From assembly GCA_013361525.1 (NCBI GenBank), contig JABFXY010000161.1, forward strand, positions 1 to 44,402: a stretch of DNA of 44,402 nt. Reading direction: 5' to 3'. Both the position numbers and the translations under genes were made by a program. The notes under the pieces are model-generated. The model did no database searches. It was given only the letters and a program-made list of their open reading frames with translations, and was not told where the DNA came from. The DNA comes from Polyangiaceae bacterium (lineage in GTDB: Bacteria > Myxococcota_A > Polyangia > Polyangiales > Polyangiaceae). Below, in pieces: positions 1-6,378 of this stretch. The first letter of the stretch is position 1. Each line of letters opens with the position of its first letter.

Positions 1-1
1 C

Positions 2-475
2 GACAGGGTGGTTCCCGCGGTGGTTCTCTCGCTCTTTGCCGTCGCCTGCGCGTCGAACTCGTCGAGCTCCACGCCCACGGCGGAGACGACCGGCGACACC
101 GCGGAGCAGACCGCCGAGCCGACCCACACCACGGAGCCCACCGCTTCGGCCCCGCCCACGGCGACGGCGAACGCAGGCGGGAGCGACGACGCGCGTGAGA
201 TGACCGCGACCGAATGCAAAGTGCTGGGTCAGAAGCAAGGCGACCTGACGCGCTCGGATCAGACGGCCACCCTGTCGGAGAAGCTCACGCCCGCGCAGCG
301 AAAGTCGGCGCTCGAGAGCATCGACAAGTTCGCCACGCAACAAGCGACGAAGTGGGAGGAGGGCTGTCTCGAGACGCTCGTCGGCAAGATGGCGAGCGAG
401 CAGGCGCTCAAATGCGCGATGGCTGCGAAGACCGTCGCTGCCTTCGCGACCTGCATCGAGGGCCCGCCGAAGTAG
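2..475 (+). CDS. Putative secreted lipoprotein, 5' end cut by window edge
   Basis: The reading frame is open to the first base of the window, so the true start probably lies upstream; the first in-window start is GTG at 8. The visible N-terminus is a hydrophobic stretch ending in AVAC, a plausible lipobox, but lacks the positive residues of a full signal peptide, which also suggests a missing 5' end. A Ser/Thr/Glu/Pro-rich low-complexity linker follows (about residues 15-55 from the GTG), then a compact Ala/Lys/Glu-rich helical domain of about 90 residues with four cysteines (CK, GCL, KCA, TCI contexts) that could form two disulfides. No enzyme motif is visible. Small lipoproteins of this build are common in myxobacteria; the function is unknown. 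GC-rich third codon positions support a real gene. Confidence 0.7.
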   Translation, partial: DRVVPAVVLSLFAVACASNSSSSTPTAETTGDTAEQTAEPTHTTEPTASAPPTATANAGGSDDAREMTATECKVLGQKQGDLTRSDQTATLSEKLTPAQRKSALESIDKFATQQATKWEEGCLETLVGKMASEQALKCAMAAKTVAAFATCIEGPPK

Positions 476-499
476 GCTGCCTGCGCCGGCTTTTTTCGG
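466..499 (+). terminator. Possible intrinsic terminator after the first lipoprotein
   Basis: A run of six T (491-496) follows a GC-rich segment just past the TAG stop. An outer pairing of CCGAA (467-471) with TTCGG (495-499) is possible, but the inner stem is weak, so this is only a tentative terminator. Confidence 0.3.
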
Positions 500-551
500 T
501 CCGACGCGCTGTTATTCGCGTCGCGCGAGCTTCTCGTAATAGGCTTGGGCC

Positions 552-821
552 ATGGCTGCGCGGGCGGAGAAGTCGGGGGCGGAGGCGAGCTCGATCGCCG
601 AGCAGCTCGACGCCTTCATCGACGCGCAAGTTCAGGTGGCGGTGAAGCCGTACCTCGGCAAGCTCTCCGAGCGCGACCTCGCGTGGATGCGCGAGCGGTT
701 GGCAGCGTCGATCCGAGAAAACCCTGCGATGTTGGCGCTCGCGCGCGCCGGCGTTCCGCTCGACGTGGACGAGAGCGCGGAGATCGCGCGTCCGTCCGCG
801 AAGCGCGACGACGAGCGCTGA
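552..821 (+). CDS. Small helical protein of unknown function
   Basis: An 89-residue, Ala/Glu/Arg-rich, probably all-helical cytoplasmic protein without signal peptide, membrane segment or cysteines. It has strongly GC-biased third codon positions like its neighbours, which argues for a real gene rather than a chance frame. The central segment (ERDLAWMRERLAASIRENPA, about residues 40-60) looks amphipathic. It ends 39 bp before the ATG chosen for the sigma factor downstream, so the two may be co-transcribed and it could be a partner or regulator of that factor; this is inference from position only. No family was recognised. Confidence 0.6.
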   Translation: MAARAEKSGAEASSIAEQLDAFIDAQVQVAVKPYLGKLSERDLAWMRERLAASIRENPAMLALARAGVPLDVDESAEIARPSAKRDDER

Positions 822-860
822 TCGGGGTCATCGGTGGGATCGGCGAGCGAGCTCGAGACG

Positions 861-1670
861 ATGTCCGATCTTCCGACGGAGATCGATCCGCCCGAAGCGG
901 AGCCGCCCTACATGCGCGATCCCGAGCCTCCGCGGCGTGCGCATGCTGAGCTCACGGCCCTCGTCGAGCAAGGCTTGCCGTTGGTGGCGCCCGTCGCACG
1001 CCAGCTCGCGAAGGAGCTCGGACGTCTCGCCGACGCGGACGAGCTCGCGAGCGTCGGGCGCGCGGCGCTCTTCGATGCGGCGCTGGCCTTCGACGAGCAG
1101 CGCGGCCCCTTCGGGCCCTACGCGAGAAAGAAGCTCAGGTGGGCCATGCTCGACAGCGTGCGGCGCGAGACGCAAGGCCGCGATGCCTACGGCAGAGCGC
1201 GCGCCCTCCGTGCCGCCGAGCGCGTCGTCGACGCGATCGCGCCCGCGGCGCCGGATCCCGTGTTGCCGGAGGCTGCGCACGCGCGCCAGCTGGGCGCGAT
1301 CCTCGCGGCGCAAGCGGCCGCGATGGTCGTCGGTTTGACGGCGCCTTACCGTGACCTGCGCGACGTCACGTCCGACACCTCGGAGACGCTCGCCATTTCG
1401 AGCCTCGCCGTTCCGCGAAAGTCCGCGCCGCCACCTCCGCCGGGTCCGGACCCCGAAGACTTGGTGTTGCGGCACAAGTCGTCCGAAGCGCTGGTGCGCG
1501 CGATCGCGACGTTGCCGCCTCGCCAGCGCGAGATTGTCGAGCGTCACTACTACGGCGAAGAGCGCTTCGATCACATCGCCGAGAGCCTCGGCATCTCGAA
1601 GAGCTGGGCGAGCCGCCTCCACGCCCAAGCGATGGAAGCGCTAGCCAAGGCCCTGCGCGATCATCGATAG
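861..1670 (+). CDS. Sigma-70-family RNA polymerase sigma factor
   Basis: A 269-residue protein with a region-2-like segment (about residues 30-105, including DELASVGRAALFDAALAFDE and the following PYARKKLRWAMLDSVRR, which resembles the core-binding and -10-reading part of FliA/SigF-type factors) and a clear region 4 helix-turn-helix at the C-terminus (about 210-266, LPPRQREIVERHYYGEERFD followed by IAESLGISKSWASRLHAQAM). Region 3 is replaced by an Ala/Pro-rich linker of about 100 residues, longer and less ordered than usual. An in-frame GTG at 834 would add nine residues; the ATG at 861 was preferred as the more typical start. No anti-sigma gene is adjacent; the small protein upstream is the only near neighbour. 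The promoters it reads cannot be told from sequence. Confidence 0.8.
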   Translation: MSDLPTEIDPPEAEPPYMRDPEPPRRAHAELTALVEQGLPLVAPVARQLAKELGRLADADELASVGRAALFDAALAFDEQRGPFGPYARKKLRWAMLDSVRRETQGRDAYGRARALRAAERVVDAIAPAAPDPVLPEAAHARQLGAILAAQAAAMVVGLTAPYRDLRDVTSDTSETLAISSLAVPRKSAPPPPPGPDPEDLVLRHKSSEALVRAIATLPPRQREIVERHYYGEERFDHIAESLGISKSWASRLHAQAMEALAKALRDHR

Positions 1671-1727
1671 TGCGCCCGCCTTCGCTCGGGTTCACGGCTC
1701 GAAGCGCACGGCGGAAGAGGACGATCC

Positions 1728-2492
1728 ATGAAGCTGCAAGATGCGAAGATCATCGTGACCGGCGCCGCGCAGGGCCTCGGCTTTCACTTTTCGAAGCGCC
1801 TCGCCGAAGAGGGCGCGAGCGTAACGGCCGGTGACGTGAACGAAGAGGGGCTCGCGCGCCTCGCGTCGGAGACCTCCGGCGCGAAAGGCAAGGTCTTCAC
1901 GCGCCGCCTCGACGTCGCCAACGAAGCGGACACCGCCGCCTTCGTCGACTTCGCCTACGAGAAGATGGGCGGGCTGAACGGCCTCGTGAACAACGCCGGC
2001 ATCCTTCGCGACGGCCTGCTCGTGAAGGTCGATCGCGAGACCGGCAAGGTGCAGAAGCTCTCGCGCGAGCAGTGGCAGCAGGTCATCGACGTCAACCTCA
2101 CCGGCGCGACGTGGATGGTGCGCGACGTCGTCTCCAAGATGGTCGAAAACGGCCAGAAGGGCGCGATCGTGAACATGAGCTCGATCGCTCGCCACGGTAA
2201 CCGCGGCCAGTCGAACTACTCCGCCGCGAAGGCCGCGCTCGCGACCAACACCAAGACTTGGTCCCACGAGTTCGCGAAGTTCGGCATCCGCGTCGGCGCC
2301 GTCGCCCCCGGCATGGTCGAGACGCCGATGACCCAAGGCATGAACCAGAAGGCGCGCGATGGGCTCGTCGCCATGATCCCGGTGGGACGGATCGGCGTCC
2401 CGGAGGACATCTGGCTCGCGGTGAAGTTCGTGCTCGAGTGCGAGTACTTCAACGGCCGCACCATCGACGTCGACGGCGGCTTGTCGATGTAA
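1728..2492 (+). CDS. Short-chain dehydrogenase/reductase (FabG-like SDR)
   Basis: A complete 254-residue classical SDR, a cytoplasmic NAD(P)(H)-dependent oxidoreductase with a Rossmann fold. Visible motifs are the cofactor loop TGAAQGLG (residues 11-18), an acidic D36 after strand 2 that suggests NAD(H) preference, NNAG (88-91), active-site N123, catalytic S152, Y164 and K168 (YSAAK), and the PGMVETPMT segment after the active site. The C-terminus GRTIDVDGGLSM is typical of the FabG/beta-ketoacyl reductase branch. An SD-like GAGG lies upstream of the ATG. The substrate cannot be assigned: FabG-type 3-oxoacyl reductase, 3-hydroxyacyl-CoA dehydrogenase or another alcohol dehydrogenase are all possible. 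It stands alone, followed by a hairpin repeat element. Confidence 0.9.
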   Translation: MKLQDAKIIVTGAAQGLGFHFSKRLAEEGASVTAGDVNEEGLARLASETSGAKGKVFTRRLDVANEADTAAFVDFAYEKMGGLNGLVNNAGILRDGLLVKVDRETGKVQKLSREQWQQVIDVNLTGATWMVRDVVSKMVENGQKGAIVNMSSIARHGNRGQSNYSAAKAALATNTKTWSHEFAKFGIRVGAVAPGMVETPMTQGMNQKARDGLVAMIPVGRIGVPEDIWLAVKFVLECEYFNGRTIDVDGGLSM

Positions 2493-2508
2493 CGAGGCTT
2501 TCGCTCGG

Positions 2509-2667
2509 GGGGTGGGGTCCCAGCGGCTCCGGCGGGGGTCGTCAGTCGCCGAGCGCCGCGGAGTGGGGTCCCAGCCCCTTCGGGGCTACCCCACTCCGTT
2601 TGTTGACCGCAACGCCCTGGCGGCGACTTCCTCCCTGCCCGCCTACGCCGCTGGGACCCCACCCCCA
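2509..2667. repeat. Nested-hairpin intergenic repeat element, copy 1
   Basis: A 159-bp element with perfect 19-bp terminal inverted repeats (2509-2527 and 2649-2667; arm GGGGGTGGGGTCCCAGCGG). Inside are a second paired arm set (GGCGACTG and CAGTCGCC type segments) and a third, apical hairpin built from CGGAGTGGGG/CCCCACTCCG with a GCCCC-GAA-GGGGC tip. On the opposite strand its core is nearly identical to the element at 4974-5125. It fills most of the 298-bp gap between the SDR and the TPR-like gene, and may also serve as a terminator for the SDR gene. No coding capacity is apparent. Confidence 0.85.
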
Positions 2668-2790
2668 GATCGCTTCTCCGAAGGGGCGGATGCGCTGTCA
2701 CGTTGGGGGTCGCCTCGGCGCGTGCGGGCGACCGGCCGGACGTGGCCCGGATCGGTTCCAGTTGGCGCGCGTCCGATCTAGGGAGGGCGG

Positions 2791-4608
2791 GTGTCCGGCT
2801 CGACGCCTTTGGAATGCCGTCACCCCCACGACCTCGGCATCGAGGAAGAGCTGGCGATCGCCGAACGGGCGCGCGCCGAGGGTGATTGGAAGCATGCGCT
2901 TCATCACTATCTGAACGCGCTTCGGATCGACCCGCTCGCGGCGCAGGCCGTGGCCGCCGTGCGGCAACTTCGGGCTCGAAGCGAAGTGCTCGGCGCGCTG
3001 GAGGGGAACGACTTTCTCGGAGCACACGTCGCGCGCTGCTATTTGTTCGCCGACGACGGTCGTCGCGACGAGGCGGTGGGGATCATCGCGCAGGTCGATG
3101 ACGCGATGCCCGAGCTCGGCGCGGCGGCGCTTCTGCTCGAGTGGTTCGACCCAGCCGCGCCTTCGAAGGAAGCGCGCGGCGCGCTGATCCGCCGCTTGGC
3201 TCGCGTCGCGAGCTTTGGTGTCGGCCGTCTTCGCCTCCTGCCCGGAGAGAAGGCAGCCATCGAGCCGTACGCAGAGCTCGCCGCTCGCATCGCGGAGACG
3301 GAGGAAGACCCTACGATACTCGGCCTTGCGAGCGGCCTCTTGAGGCGCGCCGATCGCTGCGAAGAAGCGCTCGCGATCGCGGAGCGCGCGGCCAAGACCG
3401 GCAGCAGCAACGCGCGCATCGCGCTCGCCCTGGCGCATCGAGCGGCCGGCCGCCCCGCCGTCGCCGCGCAGATCTTTCACGAGATCCACGAGACCTCGAA
3501 AGACCCCATCTACCTCGTCGAAATGGCGCGCGCGCTCGCCGAGTCGGGTCGGTATTCCGAAGCGCGCCGCGCCATCGAGCGCGTCGAAGCGCTGACTGGT
3601 GTGGAAGGCGATCTCGAGACGAAGCTCTTGCTCGAGTGGATCGCGGGGCGCGCGGCGGGTGACGAGGCTGCGCTGGCGCGCGACTACGATTGGGTTCGAC
3701 GGCAGGCGATGTGGCACGGCGCGATCCTCGAGATGCGCGACGCGAGCACCAACATGCTGGACGATCCGCGCGCCCAACGAGGTGCCGCGATGACGGTCTC
3801 GGTCAGCGGATTCGAGGCGCCGAGTGCGCGGCTCTGCCTGGCGATTCATCAAGGCGCCGGGCCGAACCCGCGCGCGGTGAAGTATTCGTACTCCGACGTT
3901 CCGACCCCCGATCCGCGCGTGCCTCGTCGCAAGGTCGAGACGCTCCTGTGGGCAGCGCGCGACGGCGTCATGGAGCAAGCCGTCCCACCACCTGCGACGG
4001 AGGTCGTCGCCGTCGTAGCCGAGGTCGCCGCCGAGACGGTGGACCTATTCGCATGCTGGGAGACAGCCGGCCGTCTGGCTCCGAAGATTCGGGAGCACCT
4101 CGCCGACGTTGCAGCCGCGATGGTGTACCCGCCCGAGCCCCCGGCCTCGACGACGTCGGTCAAATCGTGGCTCTTTCACTGCCAGATGGCCGCCGCGTGC
4201 CTCATCGCCCGCGCGGAGTCGCGCTGGGCCGGCTCGGAGCGAAGACGCATCCTGCTCGACCTCGTCCGCGGCCCGTCGGATTGGTCCACCGCGGCGGCTG
4301 TCTTGGCGCTCGGTGAGATCGCCGTGCGCGAGCCGAGCGCGCTTCCGGAGATCCGGCGCGAGCTCATCGCGCTCGCCGAAACGATCCCCGAGACCTGCCA
4401 TTGCCCCTACGGCGCCACCCTCGCCGTGACAGCAACGAAGGTCCCGCTCTTTCGCGCCGAGCTAGCGCAAGCGCTGCAGGCGACATGGCTGACCGGCTCA
4501 TCGGACGACATCGAAGACCAGCCCGCGCCGGAACGCGCCGAGCCCGACGCACCCGCCGCGGAGGCCGCGTCGGAGCCCGCGAAGAAGCCATGGTGGAAGT
4601 TCTGGTGA
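2791..4608 (+). CDS. TPR-like helical repeat protein with aromatic C-terminal tail
   Basis: A 605-residue cytoplasmic protein starting at GTG with a strong AGGGAGG ribosome-binding site. No signal peptide or membrane span is visible. The N-terminal half holds TPR-like helical pairs: about residues 23-63 (AERARAEGDWKHALHHYLNA), 80-120 and 190-270 (including ALAESGRYSEARRAIERVEA). The middle (330-520) is Ala-rich and not recognised. The last 50 residues are acidic/Pro/Ala-rich and end in KKPWWKFW, a short cationic-aromatic tail that could touch membrane or a partner protein. The function is unknown; TPR proteins usually scaffold complexes. The gene sits between two inverted copies of the hairpin repeat element (2509-2667 and 4974-5125). 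Confidence 0.75.
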   Translation: MSGSTPLECRHPHDLGIEEELAIAERARAEGDWKHALHHYLNALRIDPLAAQAVAAVRQLRARSEVLGALEGNDFLGAHVARCYLFADDGRRDEAVGIIAQVDDAMPELGAAALLLEWFDPAAPSKEARGALIRRLARVASFGVGRLRLLPGEKAAIEPYAELAARIAETEEDPTILGLASGLLRRADRCEEALAIAERAAKTGSSNARIALALAHRAAGRPAVAAQIFHEIHETSKDPIYLVEMARALAESGRYSEARRAIERVEALTGVEGDLETKLLLEWIAGRAAGDEAALARDYDWVRRQAMWHGAILEMRDASTNMLDDPRAQRGAAMTVSVSGFEAPSARLCLAIHQGAGPNPRAVKYSYSDVPTPDPRVPRRKVETLLWAARDGVMEQAVPPPATEVVAVVAEVAAETVDLFACWETAGRLAPKIREHLADVAAAMVYPPEPPASTTSVKSWLFHCQMAAACLIARAESRWAGSERRRILLDLVRGPSDWSTAAAVLALGEIAVREPSALPEIRRELIALAETIPETCHCPYGATLAVTATKVPLFRAELAQALQATWLTGSSDDIEDQPAPERAEPDAPAAEAASEPAKKPWWKFW

Positions 4609-4684
4609 GGACCCTCGCGCAACAAGCGCACGCGTCCCCGAGCCCCGCGGTCGACCCCCGCCGCGCGCGCACGCAGCATCGACT

Positions 4685-4868
4685 CGACTGGTTGAACCAG
4701 CGCCGGCGACAGCGAAGCAACGGATTCGACTGGTTGAACCAGCGCCAGCGACAGCGAGGCAACGGATTCGACTGGTTGAACCAGCGCCGGCGACAGCGAG
4801 GCAACGGATTCGAGTAGCTGAGCTACTGCGATGGATAGCTTCGCGACGGATTCCAGTGGTTGAACTAG
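4685..4868. repeat. 42-bp tandem repeat array with a palindrome in every unit
   Basis: Three near-identical 42-bp units start at 4685, 4727 and 4769; a degenerate fourth covers 4811-4852 and a partial fifth begins at 4853. Units 1-3 each contain the perfect palindrome CTGGTT-G-AACCAG. In unit 4 the sequence at the same place is different but still a perfect palindrome, GTAGCT-G-AGCTAC. Unit 5 keeps an imperfect version (GTGGTTGAACTAG). The 42-bp period equals four turns of B-DNA, so the palindromes would face the same side of the helix. The array lies in the 570-bp gap between the TPR-like gene and bfd. The period is also 14 codons, but no credible gene reads through it. Confidence 0.9.
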
Positions 4869-4973
4869 TCATCGAACATTGCGAGGGCGCGGATTTTGTC
4901 GGTCGACCCATCGCCAAAGCCCTGGCGGCCGCGGCACGCCGGTGCGGTCTCGCCCCAGTTCGAGCCAGCGAGC

Positions 4974-5125
4974 GGGGATGGGGTTGCTCCGTAGGCGGGC
5001 AGGGAGGAAGTCGCCGCCAAGGCCCTGCGGCCAACGCGCGGAGTGGGGTCGCCCCGAAGGGGCGGGCACCCCACTCCGCCACCCCGGCGACTGACGACCC
5101 CCGCCGGAGGAGCAACCCCATCCCC
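4974..5125. repeat. Nested-hairpin intergenic repeat element, copy 2 (inverted)
   Basis: A 152-bp element with perfect 17-bp terminal inverted repeats (4974-4990 and 5109-5125; arm GGGGATGGGGTTGCTCC). Its core matches copy 1 in opposite orientation, including CGTAGGCGGGCAGGGAGGAA, the AGTCGCCG/CGGCGACT pair and the apical CGGAGTGGGG/CCCCACTCCG hairpin. The terminal arms differ from those of copy 1, yet each copy's two arms match each other. A 7-bp direct repeat AGCGAGC directly abuts both ends (4967-4973 and 5126-5132), which could be a target-site duplication. Confidence 0.85.
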
Positions 5126-5140
5126 AGCGAGCAAACCCGC

Positions 5141-5177
5141 TTGTCGGTCTTGAAGTTGAAAGCTATATTCAACTTCA
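5141..5177 (+). promoter_or_regulatory. Probable bfd promoter with overlapping palindromic operator
   Basis: A sigma-70-like promoter is visible: TTGTCG (5141-5146), 17-bp spacer, TATATT (5164-5169). The -10 lies in the centre of a perfect 10-bp-arm inverted repeat, TGAAGTTGAA-N7-TTCAACTTCA (5151-5177), which is AT-rich against a GC-rich background. This palindrome ends one base before the bfd ATG (5179). Transcription would start at about 5176-5179, so the mRNA would be leaderless or nearly so. By analogy with other bfd/bfr genes an iron-responsive repressor is a reasonable candidate, but the site is not a recognisable canonical Fur box. Confidence 0.6.
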
Positions 5178-5178
5178 C

Positions 5179-5466
5179 ATGTACGTTTGCTGTTGTATCG
5201 GGGTCACGGACAAGACGATCCGCGCTGCCATCGACGAGGGCGCAACCACGGTCCAGGAGGTCACCCGATGCACGCGCGCCGGCTCCCGTTGCGGCAGCTG
5301 CCGCCCGGAGATCGCCTCCATGTTGGTCGCCCAGGGCTTCGCCGCCGCGGCCGTCGGCTTCGTCGCCCCGCGCCGCCTCCCGATGGTCATGGCGCCCTCC
5401 CGCACCCAGCACGCTCACGGCCACGCCCACGAGGCCGAGCACGCCGGCGACCGCAGCGCGGCGTAA
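5179..5466 (+). CDS. bfd: Bacterioferritin-associated ferredoxin (Bfd-like [2Fe-2S] protein)
   Basis: A 95-residue protein whose first 55 residues match the BFD-like [2Fe-2S] domain. Cys4 and Cys6 lie in MYVCCCIGVTDKTI, and Cys38 and Cys41 in the CGSC motif; this spacing equals the four cluster ligands of Pseudomonas Bfd. In that system Bfd reduces the haem of bacterioferritin to release stored iron, and here bfr lies 188 bp downstream, supporting the same role. The C-terminal extension (about residues 56-95) is unusual for a Bfd: it is hydrophobic, then His-rich (HAHGHAHEAEH), possibly a metal-binding tail. Cys5 is an extra cysteine between the ligands. No SD is visible before the ATG, in line with a leaderless transcript. 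Confidence 0.88.
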   Translation: MYVCCCIGVTDKTIRAAIDEGATTVQEVTRCTRAGSRCGSCRPEIASMLVAQGFAAAAVGFVAPRRLPMVMAPSRTQHAHGHAHEAEHAGDRSAA

Positions 5467-5485
5467 ATCAGGTTCGGAGGAGCGA

Positions 5486-5605
5486 GCGCCCGGTGGGGGG
5501 TGTCCCCGTAGGGCGCGAGGACTGTGGGAGCGTAGAGGAGGCGAGCATCGCGAGCCTCCTCGTAGCGAGTTCCGGAGGGCCGGAGGGGACACCCCCACCG
5601 GGCGC
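5486..5605. repeat. Third hairpin element between bfd and bfr
   Basis: A 120-bp element with 21-bp terminal inverted repeats carrying one bulged G (5486-5507 and 5585-5605; arm GCGCCCGGTGGGGGTGTCCCC). An internal hairpin is formed by GAGGAGGC/GCCTCCTC. Its core sequence is unlike copies 1 and 2, but the design is alike, and it shares CCGTAGG just inside the left arm and GCCGGAGG just inside the right arm with copy 2. It fills most of the bfd-bfr gap and could end the bfd transcript. Confidence 0.75.
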
Positions 5606-5654
5606 GAGCGGAGGCGCTTGACCGGAACGGCGCTTCTGGCGGACCCTCACCGCC

Positions 5655-6131
5655 ATGAAAGGCCACAAGGAAGTCGTCGAGGTCCTGAACGAGGTCCTCG
5701 CTGGCGAGCTCGTCGCGATCAACCAGTACTTTCTGCACTCGCGCATGTGCGACAACTGGGGCTTCAAGAACCTCGCGCACATCATCCGGGCTGAATCGAT
5801 CGACGAGATGAAGCATGCCGATGCGCTGATCTCGCGCATCCTCTTCCTCGAAGGCCTCCCGAACCTGCAGCGCCTCGACAAGCTCCACATCGGCGAAACG
5901 GTGCCGGAGCAGTTCAAATGTGATCTCGATCTCGAGACCGGCGCGATGAAGGTCCTGCGCGACGGCATCGTCCTCTGCCGCGAGAAGGGCGATCGCGTCA
6001 GCGAGGAGCTCCTAGCCAACATCCTCGAGTCCGAGGAGAAGCACGTCGATTGGTTGGAGACCCAGCTCGGTCTGCTCGCGAAGCTCGGCGAAAAGCACTA
6101 CCTCGCCCAGCAGCTCCACGAAGAAGACTGA
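5655..6131 (+). CDS. bfr: Bacterioferritin
   Basis: A complete 158-residue four-helix-bundle ferritin of the haem-binding bacterioferritin class, the subunit of a 24-mer cytoplasmic iron-storage shell. All dinuclear ferroxidase residues sit at the same numbers as in E. coli Bfr: E18, Y25, E51, H54, E94, E127 and H130; the haem-ligating M52 is also present (ESIDEMKHAD). The protein oxidises Fe(II) and stores it as a mineral core. The C-terminus ends QLHEED. The bfd gene upstream supplies the likely electron donor for iron release. No clear SD was seen before the ATG, but the start agrees with the family. Confidence 0.96.
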   Translation: MKGHKEVVEVLNEVLAGELVAINQYFLHSRMCDNWGFKNLAHIIRAESIDEMKHADALISRILFLEGLPNLQRLDKLHIGETVPEQFKCDLDLETGAMKVLRDGIVLCREKGDRVSEELLANILESEEKHVDWLETQLGLLAKLGEKHYLAQQLHEED

Positions 6132-6263
6132 CCGTTCGACCCACCTCGCGCGGTCCCTGCTCGCGCCGCCATATGATAGACATCCTTCCACGTCGGCCCG
6201 GTGGGCCTGTGGAACTGTCCCTCCATGTGCGGTATGAATCGGCAAACGGGGCGGTAGGGTTTG

Positions 6264-6291
6264 CGACCGCGTGGGCTTCACCACGCGGTCG
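6264..6291. other. Strong hairpin in the bfr-ntrC-like gap
   Basis: A perfect 11-bp stem CGACCGCGTGG/CCACGCGGTCG with a six-base loop (GCTTCA). No T-run follows, so it may be a factor-assisted terminator for bfr or a structured leader of the downstream regulator. Confidence 0.5.
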
Positions 6292-6341
6292 AGATCAGGC
6301 GTGATGGGGCCCCTCCAAGCGCCACACGCAGTCTTTCTCGA

Positions 6342-6361
6342 TCGCGCAAGGGTTTGCGCGA
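6342..6361. other. Small hairpin 17 bp upstream of the sigma-54 activator
   Basis: A perfect 8-bp stem TCGCGCAA/TTGCGCGA with a GGGT loop, just before the likely ribosome-binding region of the gene at 6379. It could be an operator or could affect translation; neither is shown. Confidence 0.4.
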
Positions 6362-6378
6362 GTTGACCGATTGGTGTC

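Noticed and set aside
2698..3978. Long minus-strand frame over the TPR-like gene
   Set aside because: The plus-strand gene has a strong SD and TPR-like helices; the minus product is low-complexity Arg/Asp/His-rich and motif-free.
4685..4817. Protein-coding repeat (DWLNQRRRQR-like peptide)
   Set aside because: The frame only arises as an out-of-frame extension over the TPR-like gene and lacks a start of its own; palindrome conservation explains the repeat better than coding.
4685..4868. Replication-origin iterons
   Set aside because: No dnaA, rep or parA/B gene, no DnaA-box cluster and no AT-rich unwinding region is nearby.
6240..6280. Sigma-54 promoter upstream of the NtrC-like gene
   Set aside because: GG and GC doublets are present but not at the required 10-base spacing between GG and GC.
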